Source: Nymphaea colorata
Taxonomy: Eukaryota > Streptophyta > Magnoliopsida > Nymphaeales > Nymphaeaceae
Direction of reading: 5' to 3'
Assembly: GCF_008831285.2 (NCBI RefSeq)
Contig: NC_045138.2
Location: 9,145,205 to 9,209,204, forward strand
Length of the DNA: 64,000 bases
In this document: one piece after another, positions 1-13,099 of the stretch
How the letters are laid out: every line of letters begins with the position of its first letter
How positions within the stretch are numbered: position 1 is the stretch's first letter
Notes under the pieces: generated by a model
Told to the model about the DNA's origin: nothing
Seen by the model: only the letters and a program-made list of their open reading frames with translations
The model's database searches: none
Made by a program: the position numbers and the translations under genes

Positions 1-479
1 AATTTATCACATTATTGGGTGTATTTACTTATCTCCTTCATTGTGGAGTCGTTACTATCTCATTCGCTTGTCACATTGTGCCTTGTCGCATCCATTCCTA
101 TCTTTGGCATATAACCAGGTTTGTGTGTAGTTATCTGATTATTTCATCTCCATCTCAATGTTGTTACAAAATCATTTATTGTATGATACATTGCAAGAGT
201 TTGCTACTATGGGAATGATGAACTGAATCCATGTGGTATGTTACAATTAAATAAAATCAATTACAAGAATGTGCTTAAAGTTCAAACATATAAAATATGT
301 ATAATATTAAAAACTTACTAGAAGTTTCGTAAAACTGCTGTGATCATATGCATCTTGCATATATATGGACGGCATGCAGGTCTCAACTGCACCGTTTGTA
401 TATGAAACACAATCAACTTGTTGAGAATAATTTCTTGCTTGATTTTTCTATTCCTACCTCTTTTTTTAGGGTGCTTTTG
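1..479. other. AT-rich flank, no gene seen
   Basis: I find no open frame that resembles a protein. Motifs close to TTATCTC (at about 28, 54 and 131) resemble the repeat cluster at 2795-3140 on the other side of the FAR1-like sequence, so this may be the other subterminal part of the same mobile element. That link is inference. Confidence 0.3.
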
Positions 480-2708
480 TCCTACGCAAACTCCTATATG
501 GTTTCCTCTTGAAAGCAGTGACTAGTAGACTAGTGCCCTCGTATTTTACAATCTTCACCTTAGCATTATCAAACACCATATTAGCAAATCCATGGCTCTT
601 CTTCTTCTCTGAGAGGTCTGGGGTGATGGGACCTACTGCTTAGAGCTGGCTTTTCATTGTTGCCTTGCTCTCATAGCATATAGTTGAAATGTTCTCTATG
701 GCTACATTCACCAACTGCATCATGTATTCATAAATCTGTTCATTTTTTGCTACCAAGTCTGCAACATACGTCAATGTCTTGCATAGATGCTGGTAGCTAG
801 ACAGACTGAGATTGATGACCATCACAAGAAAGAATTTCAGAAGAAATCTTCATTAACTTCATCTTTAAATTTTTGGTCCATCTACCTATGTTGTTATCTC
901 ACTTGCACTTCCTGAATGTTCTCTCGATCGAGAGTCTTCAGAGCATGGGAACACAAAATACATTTAAATTCTGATTTCTTACAAGCACATTCGACATCAC
1001 CTATTTTGATGTCATAGGCCACAAATGATCATTGATCTTAGTCGAATCTCTCCCCCTTTTTTTACAAGATATATGTGGCAACTTGATTGTTATGGATGTA
1101 TACATAGTTAGCCACTTGAATGGCCTTTTTTGTAAACCATTCAAATGTTGTTGGTGTGTACATAGTTGTAGCTCAGTCAAGGATATTCATACCCACACTT
1201 TGAAGCCGACATACAAATGCTTTCACGTCTTCTTCAAACTCACAGTTCCTAAGACCATCCAAAAATCTATCATAGTATTCCATGAATCAAGATATTTGTA
1301 AGTAGAGTATAATCCTCTTTTTAGTTGCAACATGCATGCTCTCTACTCTTTGTGTGCTTATCATGTCTGCACAGAAGTATTGTCTTCCATATCTCAATGC
1401 CCATTTTTCTTTGTCCTTATACAATTTTGGAACCATGTATTTCTTGTAGGTTATATGCTTCAATCATTTGTATCTACATACATTTGAAACGGATCACCAT
1501 CTTCACACTTAAGGACACAATTAACAATCCTCTCCTTAAACTCAGTTTTTGATTCATTACATGCCATAAGTTCTTCGTTGCATTTTGGAATATATGTCAC
1601 AAACACAAATGATGGTGCACCTCTTACCATATGAGAGACACTGCAGCTAATATTGCACTATCACCATCCATCAATACAACTTTAGGGTGCTTCCTCTTCA
1701 TGGCCTCAGTCTCAGTAATCTGGTCATAGCAGAATGCATCACAAAAAATGTTGACTTTTCGAGTGATGGTTCACCCCCACAAACTGAACAAAGGGCCACC
1801 CATGGGTATTGACCTTCATGGTTGCATCAAAAGTAAGTACATTGCTGAAGCATCCATAATCTAACCTAGACATCGAATATGCCCACAAGTCATTTGTAAC
1901 ATAACCATCCTCATCCATCTGAATGGCACTGTAGAAATCTATGTCTTTGCTTAATCTTTTCTAAATGGATTCGACCAATGCCATAATTTCTCATCCTTTT
2001 ATCGATTTTGTCTTATTTCTTTTCAAGTGGTTTCTATGATCCATGTGTGTGAATGGAAGATTCTCACAACCACAGGTCATATGTGTTCCTTGGCAGTATA
2101 CCTACACCATCAGCCAACTCACATATTTCAGCATACAACAATGATAATTTGTGATGCGACTTCAACATGTGGTTTATAAGAGAGGGTCCTAATGAATGGT
2201 GGTGTTTAATCGTCACTACACAAATAGAATATTTTTCATTTTGATGCCTTCCTACCACCAAATTGACAGCACAACCACATCTTGTATCAATCATGTGCTT
2301 GGTTACACATGTTATTGATCTCTTTCATCCTTGTTTTGAACAAGCATTTGACTTCGCACAAGCATGCCCTATGCATTTCTCTCCATCCAATCCTTCCTTA
2401 CACTGAACCCATGGCAAAAAGCATAACAATTGTAGAAATTGTATGTTCCATCTTCCATATCGAACTCCATTCCTATAGTAGGAGTACGTTCTTTAGGATC
2501 CCTCATCTTGAACTCCATTACTACAATAGAAAAATTCAATCCTACAGCAAGACCACGTTCTTCGGGATCCTCCATCTAGAACTCTATTCCTATAAGAAGG
2601 AACATGTTTTTCTAGATACTTCATTTCCTTGTAGAGGGACTCAATCTCTTGTTCATCACCATCTGATGATGTAGATATTTCATACACTATGTCATCTACA
2701 ATGCACAA
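480..2708 (-). pseudogene. FAR1/FHY3-like (MULE-derived transposase) pseudogene
   Basis: Read right to left, pieces follow the FAR1-related order. About 2708-2370 holds the N-terminal FAR1 DNA-binding part with GMEFDMEDGTYNFYNCYA and GFSVRK. About 2294-2064 continues it with TRCGCAVNL and HHHSLGPSLINHMLKSHHK. About 1960-1640 matches the MULE transposase core: DFYSAIQMDEDGYV, FDATMKVN, PFVQFVGVNHH. About 1620-1100 holds decayed distal core pieces, and about 985-930 the SWIM zinc-finger region (ECKKSEFKC, CSHALKTL). Family members are transposase-derived light-signalling transcription factors or active MULE transposases. Many stops and frameshifts separate the pieces, so no full protein can be made. 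The N-terminal region has an imperfect internal repeat of about 65 bp (2461-2600). Whether this was a host FRS gene or a transposon is not decidable; I favour transposon-derived. Confidence 0.75.
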
Positions 2709-2794
2709 AATCCATCAATCAAATAACATTTTAATGTTATTTCACAAATTATTTATTTCACGCATAAATACATTCTATCAAATAGGATTCCACA

Positions 2795-3240
2795 TTATCT
2801 CACCATAAAGTATGTCGATCAATAATGAACCTTATCTCATGCCATTTAGTTAATGCTATCCCTTGTAGAAGCATTGCTATCTTTTTCTCTTATTACCATT
2901 CCTGGCCTTCTTGGTAGGCTCTTTGTTATCTCATTACTTTGTAACCATTCCTTTTGTTACTTAATCACATTATCTCATCTTTTGTTTACTTATCACCTAT
3001 TTTCTACACGTATCTTCTCTTATTCCATCAATCAATAATGAGAGGAATGATTACGAAATAATGAATTAAACTGGGATGCATAAACTTATCCCTGAAGTCA
3101 TTATCTCACACATTCATTACGCCACGATTTTGTTATCTCAAACTCGTGACATTGTTACACTATCTACCATATACATTGGGATGCACTCGTTATTTTGTTT
3201 TTAACATTATCTACCACATGAACTGGGATTCACTTGTTAA
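2795..3240. repeat. TTATCTCA repeat cluster and imperfect tandem units
   Basis: The octamer TTATCTCA occurs six times in 346 bp (2795, 2832, 2936, 2970, 3101, 3133). A longer imperfect unit containing CTGGGATGCA recurs at about 3070, 3176 and 3225. On the minus strand the octamer reads TGAGATAA and lies just upstream of the FAR1-like N-terminus. It could be a subterminal transposase-binding array or a MITE end. Confidence 0.6.
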
Positions 3241-3700
3241 CTATTGCATCAACATTTTGTTTCCTTTCAGCTCTACCATCACCTTTGCCTTCAATTCCTT
3301 AGAAAATGCTCCTTCAATTTCTTTGAATGTCCAACTGTCAAAAAAGAAAACCTTGCAAAAGTCACTGCCTTTGTCATTTAACATCCACAAACAAAAATCC
3401 ACAGTGATTCCATGATGAACTCACTATCCTTTCGCTTTGTCACCATTCCCACTATTTCTGCTTCAAGACCAAGCTTTCTTCACTGGCAACCTCCACTCTC
3501 ATTCCTTCCTTCAATGGGAACATCTCTCTCTTGTTTTTCTTCATGATCATATTCATTTCTTTGCATGAAATAATGCATGCACCATGAAGGAACACATGTT
3601 AAGTACGTATGATGCATCTGTCCAATACAAGGGTATTCAAGTAAATGTGTGCATGTACTTTTCATTCACTAAAGTCAATACTGGAACTTCACATGTATGC
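3241..3700. other. AT-rich spacer, no gene seen
   Basis: I see no recognisable coding sequence, RNA gene or element boundary here. Base composition shifts to more GC near 3700, where the repetitive LTR-like sequence begins. Confidence 0.3.
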
Positions 3701-6050
3701 AGTAGGGTCCACCCCGGCATATGCTCTTTCCGTAGGCTAGGGTGTGCACATAACTCGGTCTCAGGTGTGTATGGCTGCAAACACTTGACCACACCCCAGG
3801 GCTCTGATGCAGACCTTCCCACCAGGAGGCCGAAAACCAGGGCCAGCACGGCCAAGCAAGGCCAAGAGAGCCAAGCGCCATCGGCCAGCATGATGAAAAG
3901 CATAGATGAGCCAAGGGAGGCTAACATAGAACTTGAAGTTGATGCAGCGGGCGGTGTGGACGGAGCGCGGGCAGCATGCTGAAGACTTCAAGGTGGAGCA
4001 GGCACGGGAACTAGACCTAGATCCGGTTATAGCGAGTTTGAACCCTGAGTCTAGTCCTGACCCAGTCCATGTGTGGCAAGCCTAAGGCTGAACTTAGGCA
4101 GGTTATATGGCTGAACCCGCGAGGGAGAAGCCAAACTCACTGAACTTCCGAGACGTCTTGTCTCGATTTCCCTTTCATGCATTTGCTTATAGTCGAGTCT
4201 TTTATTTCAGTGAGTGTCTCAGTTCATGTGTTAGAACCAATTTTATTTCAAATACTTAAACTCTTTTGTAAGTCTTTTTTCATTATGCAATCTAAGAATC
4301 AAAGTTGAAGCTCTCGTGTGAACTAGCTCTTGCCTCTCTCTTTCCCTTACCGGCGACCGACGGTGACCGGAATTCCAACCTTCAACCTGTGGCTCTGGTT
4401 GAAGAATGACAGGCTGGGAGACATCTTTGGAGGTCACCAGAAAACCTCCTAGAGTCTCTTCATCCTATGCACCATTTCCCCAACTGAATTGCAGTCTTCT
4501 CTCGGTGCAATTCCTTCAAACACGGAAGGATATAGAGGCTGGAGAGGATAACTGGGAAGACTTGGAGGAGAGCGACTCGTGGCTCTAGTCGCCTAGTACC
4601 CAAGTGCACGACTCCGACTGCAAGAGAAGATGTAGGTGTCGTTCAATCTCCCAGCTTCTTCTCCACTCGAGCAGAACAAAGGACAGGTGAAAATCTTCCC
4701 TAGTAGGCCCTTGATCTCTGCCAAAAATAGAGAGAGATCGCTGGAAAGGAGGATTGACGTCGGTTCCCTTTGGACTGATTTTCACGGTGAGAAATCGAGA
4801 GAACTCGTCGGAATCCATTGGTAGAAGGCCAGTCAGATTCCAGCAAAGTTGATTGGTGGATCAGCTTGAAAACTTGTCCACAACAGCAGCAATCGATCTC
4901 AATTCCATCCGTGAGGTTGTTGTCGAAGAGGAGATCAATTTCCCCAACGCCCGATTCCAAAATTGATCATAAACGTGAACACCACTTGGATGAAACAAAC
5001 CAGCATTTGGGCGGACAGTTCATGTGAATCCTGAAGCAAATCAGGGTGAAATTCACTCTCTCGCTGGTTCAGTTAGAATCACCCAGGCCTCAGCATCTTC
5101 TTGGCCAAATCTCGACTCATTCCGACCTCATGTGGCTGAGAAATCGCATCCAGTGGCATTCTCATTTCAGACGTTGTTTAAACCAGCTTTTGGGCGGAAA
5201 GAATGGGTGAAATCTGAAGCAAACCAGGCGTCATTTTACTCTCTTGTTGATTCCTTTAGCATCCACGGCTGAGAACGAGCCTCCGATTGGAAATCTGTCC
5301 ACACGCCAGAAAATCGGGTCGCTGCTTCTTTCCCGGCATAAGCCACATACCATCCAGGCATTCCTCCATCACTTTGCTGCCTCTCTCGGCCGACCGAGGC
5401 CTGCAGCAGCCACATACCATCCACTTCTGTTGCCGAGATCCTCAATCACTCTTGGCCAGCTCTTACTAGAAGACCAGGCGTCCTAGACCAGGCGGGTCTA
5501 ACCTCCACTCCACCTCCTTGCTGTGATATCCGAGAGTAGCTGAGCCACTGGTTTTCTCTCGGATCCTATTGTTGTTTAAGCCGATCTCTCATTGGCTAGG
5601 TAACTTCTAAACATCCTATAGAACGGGGTTATTGGGTGCATTTGCTTTCTAAGCCAGGCTCTAGCCATTTGCTACTGTCGGTAGTCCCTCCAAGGCACCT
5701 TGCCAAGGACACGGCTGCGAGTAGCTAAACCACCAAAGGGTAAGGGCATGGTTTGGCTGTTCTTAGGGATTGTATGAATGGTTTGTGAATGAATATTGAG
5801 TGAGTTGTGAGAGTTAAATCTGTATCGCTCGTGTTTATACAAGCCTTAATCCCCTCAGTATTGTAATAGGATTAAAGACTTGGGTCAGGGAAAACATACT
5901 TCTATCTTATACCTAGTGTACTATATTAAGCCGGGGTTGCTGTCCGGCGGAGAAAATTTTTGTAAATATAATTTGCTTAAATTTGGACTTTAGGCTCCCG
6001 CGAGTTGATCCTGGACTTGGGATCTATTCTCGGGCGTAGAAATCGCTAGC
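3700..6050 (-). repeat. LTR-like sequence, reverse copy related to the 48 kb and 57 kb LTRs
   Basis: The reverse complement of about 5740-5960 resembles the first 300-400 bp of the LTRs starting at 48018 and 57093. Shared signals include GCCGGA...GGCTTAATAT, the phrase GAGCGATACA, the run CTCACAACTCACTC and CAAACCATTCA, in the same order. Short open frames in the region look incidental. Neither end nor a target duplication could be fixed, so the boundaries are approximate. This is probably a solo LTR or LTR fragment inserted next to the old gypsy element. Confidence 0.5.
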
Positions 6051-6859
6051 CGGGTCTAGGTTCCCACCAGGCTCTATGGGGCTTTGTCAGCATGGTAAGT
6101 GCTCTCAATGCTCTATCTTTGCCATGGCCATGTGGAGGATGCTCAGTTGCTCCATCATGCCCTGACCCATTACTGTATTGCACCATAGTTGGCTCTTGAT
6201 CACACCTTTGAGCTTCAGCCCATCAATCAAGTGCCCCACTAACACTCTTGGTGCTACCTGTCAGTGGTGGCCAAATGATAGAACCCCTCCCTAGAAATCA
6301 CTCCACTTAGCTAGGAACTCTCACCAGGTTCAAGCAATAGATCGATGGGTCTAGGATTTACTAGAAAGGATGCACACATCAAGGGACTAGGTTTGAAATT
6401 TTTAACAGGCTCCTTACCTATAGAAATCACAATAGAAATAACTATGCAGTATTATAAAGACCTGAAGAGGTTTCTCAAGGACCGGACAAACCCCGGCCTC
6501 ACAAAAGATGGTACATCTCAGATCCCACCCCTAATCTCTCACTCTAGAGCACATCCTGGCCATCATGGAACCCATTCGTTATTCTCAACATCTTCCTGCA
6601 CGAACTTTATTTTCAATAGCTACTCTGTTAGACGTCAAGCCATCTATGAACACGGCCTTCCCAAATAGTGACTCGCCCTTACTCGTGGGTTTGAGTTTGC
6701 TGTCAAGCTGCCCTTCGTGATGAACTCAAAGGGGGCAAACAAGCAACTAAATGCAGTTCCAGGCCTTAGCCGGCTTTCACAAACCACAACATGCACCTCC
6801 AAAACTCAGAACTAGATTTTTCGCCTGGCCAGGAGTGTGAGACTTACAACGTATAGAGA

Positions 6860-6884
6860 GAGAAAGAGAGAGAGAGAGAGAACC
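6860..6884. repeat. (GA)n microsatellite
   Basis: A short run of GA dinucleotides lies inside the solo LTR. Confidence 0.8.
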
Positions 6885-7333
6885 AGATAACCTCTGTAGC
6901 GTCTGAGTTGAGCACAACTTAGGGTTAATGTAGGCTTGAACTCGCAGTAGTGTTGCATGACTTGTGTGACTCAATGGATGGGTAGGTACTCGTAGTGAAC
7001 ATGGAAAGACTCCTTAGGTCTTCATTGTGTAGTATTGAGGTGTTTGAAACCTGTAGTCTTTGATTGACCAAATGACTTGTAGCTCGACCTCTCGGGGAGA
7101 ACAATTCACAAATGATTGGTATCTTGATGCCAACAAGAGATGCATAGGGGTTTAGAGCAGAAGAAAGAGACAAACAACACTAGTTAAAGGTGCAAAATCT
7201 ACCTGCATTTTCTGTCGTACTCTACACTACACAATGAGTAAGAAAATAACTTTAATAGTTCATTTTCCCACCACTTGTAGAGTTCATATGTACCCTTTTT
7301 ATTGAAAGGTATACAAAAATGGGGGAGTTGAAA

Positions 7334-7460
7334 CATGCTTCTGGTGCAAAAATCCGTCGTCAGGAGATAAGTGGTTCTACATGGCGTGCCACCGACCATG
7401 CCCCTGGTGCAAAAATCCATCACCAGAAGATTGGTGGTTCTACATGGTGTGCTGCCTAAT
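7334..7460. repeat. 63-bp imperfect tandem duplication
   Basis: The phrase CTGGTGCAAAAATCC begins a unit at about 7340 that recurs 63 bp later, each followed by GGTTCTACATGG. It lies within the solo LTR. Confidence 0.7.
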
Positions 7461-9357
7461 CTGCACACTATGGGTCTCCACCCTCAGTTGGTTGTTGTCT
7501 GTCTCGTGTGTGTTCCACCACTCCATTTTCACTTGTGAACCTCTACCCAAAGATAGATGTTGGTTGGCTTTTGACTGCACGTCACTTTCCATGGATACCT
7601 TAGCTTCCCACATAGTTCTCAACAAAGATGGCCTCTCATTTTTGCTTGAGCAATGGTCTTCTCTTTCACACAAGAGGAAATAACTTTGTACCTTGTAATT
7701 TTCTTTCCTGCAAATCTCATTCTTTGTGCCGTGCTGGGCCTCTGATTGGTGGGACATTTCCTGACCTACAATTGTCATTATGGTCTTCAAAAAACTGACT
7801 GCATTGGGTGACAGAATGGACATGGTTCTTGGATAGTCCCATTTCAGTTGGAGTCAAAATTGAATCATGTTACTACCATGCATGAAACCTTTGATGACCT
7901 GATGTGGGCGAGACACTCTATTTCTCCCCATTTAATTGTCTCCTATTTGTTGGTCCCACCCTTGGGTTGTATGACATCTTTTGTAAGTTGACCATTTGTG
8001 AGAGTAGGGTGTGTGATAGCTTCTTTTAAAAAGCAATGAGAAAATGGCATGTTTCACCCATCCTTCTCATTAATGATATGCACGTGAGTGGAGTGCAAGT
8101 TACTTAAATTCTTATGCAAAAAGGAAAGGCATGAGCTGCCTATGAGACTTCAAGTATGGAACTTGAAGGGTTCTCTTTAAATGAGCCCACGCTTGCCATT
8201 TGTTTCAATGCTGGCTGTTTGTTTCAATGTTGTCTTCTTCATCAAGTTGTATTGGCTTGTTGACTACCTCATGATGTTCATGAAAAAGACCCGTTAGGTT
8301 TTCTTCTTCCTTGTTGGGCATGTTGAACCATGAAATATCTTTTTACCTCTAATTTAAGCTTAGATAGCTCCCACATCCCTGAGTCTAACCCTTGAAAATG
8401 GATTGAATCAATCCCTATAGAAGTTTTCTCAATGCTGACCATTTCTTTGATTGATTCCACCCTTTTGACTGCCCCTTTTTGCCTTTGATACGAGCTATGC
8501 ACACTTGTGGTAGTTTCTCCTAGGACACATAGACATGCTCAACCATTTTTGCTCAACTGCCCAAGGGATGGCTGACTTTGTATCAAGCGAATATAAGCAC
8601 CCTGCTAGTTGACGTTGGTCTGACTTTCTCATGCACAGGAAAAAGGCAAGCTCAATTGTATACTAAGGATGGTATCACCAAACCAAAGACTCTCGGTTGT
8701 GAATGTGGCATGGGAAGCGGCACTGCCTGCTCGGTTACGGATTCTTGACACTACCTGGCCATGAATGGACTCCATTGGTGGTCATGGCTGGCACCTAATG
8801 TCCTCCTCTAGGTGTGATTCGGATACTACAATTAGTTGGTTTTGCTCTCCTCTATAGTAGTACTCCCTTGCATGCAAGGTGTGACTGGCCAACTTTGCAA
8901 CCACCCTCGTTGGCTTAGCTGTGTGTGGCTCATGCCTAGCCTCTCTCAGCACTAAATGTGTGTCTGGTTGAGACTCTCCCCAAGCACCTAGATAGTTTCT
9001 AGGTCATGGATGGCCACTCTTGTCTAGCACCCGGAGGCATCCCCTGCATTAGCTAGCTGTGATAGCCAGCCATCAATACCTGGTCCAACTGCAACAATCC
9101 TCTAGCCACATGATGGATGTCATGCATGGCAACAAGATGAACTGCTAGATTAGGCCGGCAACTCTAGACAAGCAAGGGACAAATAGTCAAGCCATTACCC
9201 AGCATGGCCAGCCTAGTGCCCAGGATGCTAAGGCTAAATAGCCTCATAGTGTGCTAAATATAGCCCATCGATGGCTGCAAGGGGCAGTCATCCATTGGTC
9301 TGGCCTTGGCATAGTAGAGGGACTCAATGGTGATAAGAGGGCATGCAATAGATCCAC

Positions 9358-10765
9358 CTTCCTTAGACCAGTTGGGGAACCAATGGTAAAACTCATGATT
9401 GTGCTCCCATGTGGTTCCTGACTCTATGCTAGACCACTACACTAACACCTCACAGGCCATGTTGTTACCATGTTGGACTCTCTAGTGTGTAGAATACTCT
9501 ATAGCTCTTTTATCTTTTCCTAGATTGGTACTACCTCAGTAGGTGCCTCGCCAATGTATGACTTTAGTCAACTAACGTGAAACATGGGGTGCACCGGCAT
9601 GGCGTTGGGTAGATCTAGTTTGTAGGATATCCTTCCTTATGTTGTAATACTCTAAATGGGCCATAATGCCTAGGAAGCATCTTCAAATATTGTTGGCCCA
9701 TGAGAGAATGTTGGCTACATGGAAGCCTCTTGAGCCAAGCCCAGCTCCCCTCCTCAAACTCTTGGTCACGATGCCCTTCATCATAGATATGCCTCATGTG
9801 GTTCTATGCATGCATTATTGCCAAAATTTTGTCCCAATCACGAAGGATTTGTTCTACATCCGGTTCATTTATATTGGTTGTCTCATAACTAATGACTACC
9901 TGAGGCAAGTAGCCATACACCGCCTCATGTGGCGACATGCTGATAGCTAAGTGTAGGCTGGTGTTGTAGGCCCACTCACACCACAAAAGATAGTGTACCT
10001 AGGTATTGGGTTGCTTGTCCACAAAGCATCATAAGTGCGTCACAATGGTCTGGTTGAGCACATCACTCTAGTCATCCATTTGATGGGTCATACTGTACAA
10101 TATATATATGTCCCAAGCATATGTATATAATCCTTATAGAAATTATTGATGAAGATAGAATCTCCTTCTCACACAATAGTCCTTGGCATTCTATGGAACT
10201 TGCCAAAAACAAATGGGAATGCCTTTGCCATGATAAATACCTAAATGGATGGAGCAAAATGATTGTACTTGGTTAATTGATCAACCATAACCATTATGAC
10301 CCCTTCCCCTCAAACCGAGGCATCGCATCAATGAAATCCATCTCTATATCCCACCATGGACAAGTCAGAATGGTAATGGGTTGAATAACCAAAAGGGCAT
10401 ATGGCTTCATACTTCTCCTCTGACAGACTATGCACACTCTAACATATCATCAGATATCCTCCTCCATTCCCTACACTAGAAGTGCTAACATACGTGCATA
10501 AGGGTCTTTCGATTACCCTCACGGCCAACAGTAGAAATGTTGTTGTGCAATGAGAGGAGCTCCTAAATCAAGGAAGAAGCATCGGCAAGACTGTGTTACC
10601 CTTGTAACATAGAACCTGTCGCCTCATCTGTAGTCAGGCATCGAGCGCAAGTGCTACTACATAGACTATCTCAATAGATGAAGTTGCTCATCGGCCTCTT
10701 GCACTATTGGAATGCAAGACCATATATGCAATGAAACCTTTGAAAACACCATGAGTCTCTCAGGG
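9358..10765 (-). pseudogene. Gypsy integrase and chromodomain-like tail, decayed
   Basis: From right to left: the RNase H-integrase linker; a degenerate HHCC zinc region (about 10560-10430, ending VCQRRSMKPYA); the integrase core opening MDFIDAMPRFEG (about 10330); the later core segment with EWAYNTSLH and PHEAVYGYLP (about 9980-9890); the C-terminal RHYGPFRVL (about 9660-9630); and a chromodomain-like stretch with VLVQW, TWE and FPNW (9452-9358). Integrase inserts the cDNA, and chromodomain tails steer gypsy integration toward heterochromatin. Several stops and frameshifts are present, for example the loss of the second catalytic Asp region near 10110. It continues the polyprotein whose RNase H ends near 20590. 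Confidence 0.8.
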
Positions 10766-13099
10766 TGATGTGAGTCCTCCTTGCTAGCTAAGGATCTCTT
10801 GCACGTGCCTATGCTCTCATTTGACTCAAGAGTACAATGTACTCGTCTGGACAGGGCCCCAAAGCTAATTGTCCCAGTACAATAATCTCAACCTTAATAC
10901 ATGCTCACGAACAATGGAGGTCTCTCATGTGTGCAAGTATGAAGGTGTGGTGCTTGAACAATCGAATGAGAAAGAGAGAGATAGAAATGTAGGATGAGAA
11001 AGAGCCTACTCGGCTAGTCTGAGTGGATGCCTCGGCTGGGCTCAAAACGAGCCAAGCTTAAAAGCCATGAATCCTATAGTGATAGGTGGGTCCCAAGGCT
11101 GAAGCCTCAAACTGGTCTACTCTGGGTGCATTTTCCACTCAAGGGGGCTATATGACCAAGGCTCGCAGGTGGCTTGGTACGGCATAGCTGGTGAGAAGGG
11201 GGATGTAGAAGGCAAGCAACAAGGCAGTGGCCAAGGGTAGCTCTCAACTTAATTGAGGGTTGAGTAGCAGCCAGTAGGGGGCTGGTGTGGGGGGAATTAA
11301 TCCCACAACTAACACCACACTAGTCGGAAGTGGTTGGGCCTAGGGTTGAGACACGGCAGCGACAGGCCAGATCTGTCCAATGGTTGCTGGTTGTACTTCA
11401 ACAAGTGACTGGTAGAGGATGTACGGGGTTGGCTTGTTAGCAAGCTGGGTAGCAAGCCCACCTGATAGGTCTCAGCTAAAGTTGGAAGTTGGTGGGATGG
11501 CCTATGGCCTAGAATGGTCGGCTACCACCAGGGATGCGGTCACGTACTCAATAGTGACTGGCAAGTAGATCTAAAGGTGGGTGTGTATGCTAGCTTAGAT
11601 CTACCTTCAGGGGCACAGATTAGAGGTCATTAGAATCGAGGGAGAGATCGATGGGCAGTGCACAAAACAACAGACCATGAGAATGAAAAAGGAGATAACT
11701 TCACGCTGGGACTGGTACACAGTTGGTGTCTCCTTGGTTCACCCGGTGGCCCGTGGGTGCCCACATCATGTCTTCTCAATCAACAAGATAGTTGGAGGCA
11801 AAATTACGGAGGGTAGCCACTAGGTCTTCTTACTCATTAGAAAGCTCTGCATCTAGGGTGGGGTTGCGACAGGCAGATCACGTGTTGCCACCAATGAACT
11901 ACTAGCTAGACTATGGGATTAAAGACAGAGAGAGATGGACTGGTGGTACTCAAAAGGACTGTGGTAGCATGAAGGCGTCAGGTGGGAGCATGATGGTGGT
12001 GGTGGATCTAGCAGATTGTGATCTTCTAAGAGAACATGTACATGAATAATAGTCGGAAGAGAGATAGAGAGTCGGTGCCCACAGCTTGTCTTCTCAATCA
12101 GCAAGATAGTTGGAGGCAAAATTGTCAAGGGTAGCCACTAGGTCTTCTTACTCCTTAGAAAGCTCTACGTCTAGGGTGGGGTTGCAACAGGTGGATAATG
12201 AGTTGCCACCAAAGGACTACTAGCTAGACGATGGGATTAAAGATAGAGAGAGAAGGACTGGTAGTACTCAAAAGGACTGTGGTAGCATGAAGGCATCAGA
12301 TAGGAGCATGATGGTGGTGGTGGATCTAGCAGACTGTGATCTTCTAAGAGAACATGCACATGAATAATAATCGAAAGAGAGACTAATCTTCATTAACCAA
12401 CTGAATGAATAATGTAAACATACAAAGAAATTGTGTTTTAGGGTGCACACCTTTTGCAAGAATGGAAGGAATTCAAAGAAGATCATTCCACTGGTGGAAC
12501 TAGATTGGGTGGCACCACAGTGGAGTTTTCCTATTTTGCATTTCCACCAAAGGGGTGGTGAGTTGGAGGAAGGGTCCTACGTGATGAATTGGTGCCCTAG
12601 TGGTGCTGAGGTGGCTCTTAGTTGGCAGGTGCAACTGGTGGGGCTATTATGTGGCACACCAAGTATAGCAAATGCATCCCATCCATGGGGCACACTTTTC
12701 TTTCTTGTGTAGGAGGTGGGAGGGGCTGGATGGCATGTTGTAGCCTTGGGGTGGAAGGCAGCCAACTGAATAAGGCAAGTGGCTGACTGATCAAGTGCAC
12801 CAAGATCAGAAATTACCTACCAATCATGTGGATCCCACGTCTGAGGTGCCAGTCAGCGTGGATCCTTGCATCCACTATGTGCAAGACCACAAGTGAGCTA
12901 GTGTTGATAATGTGGAGTGTTGCTAATGACTGGACCTTTGTGATTGGGTGCACTATTGGTCCAGACTCAACTCGAGTGTGCTCGAACTGGTTGCACATGC
13001 TCGGGTTGGGCCAAGCTCCTATAGTGGGTCGGTTTGGTCTACACACGCCTAAGGGTCCAACACAATTGGGGTTTGAGAGATAACATCCTCCTATGGTTA
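10766..13099 (-). repeat. 3' LTR of the non-autonomous element
   Basis: It matches 13880-15081 and 20297-20562 in order, for example the CGTCTGGACAGG region and the end GAGAGATA...CTCCTATGGT. It is longer than the partner because of a 318-bp tandem duplication (from 11757) and an extra segment at about 12330-12890 that the partner lacks. The end reads GGTTA where the partner reads GGTCA, consistent with a C-to-T change in the terminal CA. Confidence 0.6.
11757..12375. repeat. 318-bp tandem direct duplication
   Basis: TCTTCTCAATCA begins at 11771 and again at 12089. The following sequence (GATAGTTGGAGGCAAAATT, then GGTAGCCACTAGGTCTTCTT, then the GGTGGTGGTGGATCTAGCAG stretch) is repeated with scattered differences. 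The 5' LTR of the same element has only one copy. Confidence 0.85.

Larger units (their letters stand above)
6259..8750. repeat. Solo LTR (2492 bp), target duplication CTACC
   Basis: The segment begins TGTCAGTGG and ends TTCTTGACA (5-bp inverted ends TGTCA/TGACA). It is flanked by the exact 5-bp repeat CTACC at 6254-6258 and 8751-8755. The related gypsy fragment near 37110-37130 reads through the site uninterrupted (TTGGTGCTACC, then ATGGACTC), so it serves as an empty site. No gag or pol motif is visible inside, so a solo LTR is the simplest reading. A short non-autonomous element is possible because a TGGTATC motif occurs near 7117. Confidence 0.75.

Noticed and set aside
640-2708. Intact FAR1-related host gene
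   Set aside because: Domain pieces lie in different frames with multiple stops, and introns cannot account for all of them.
2795-3240. CRISPR-like array or centromeric satellite
   Set aside because: Repeat units are short and irregularly spaced, and this is a plant genome. A subterminal transposon array fits better.
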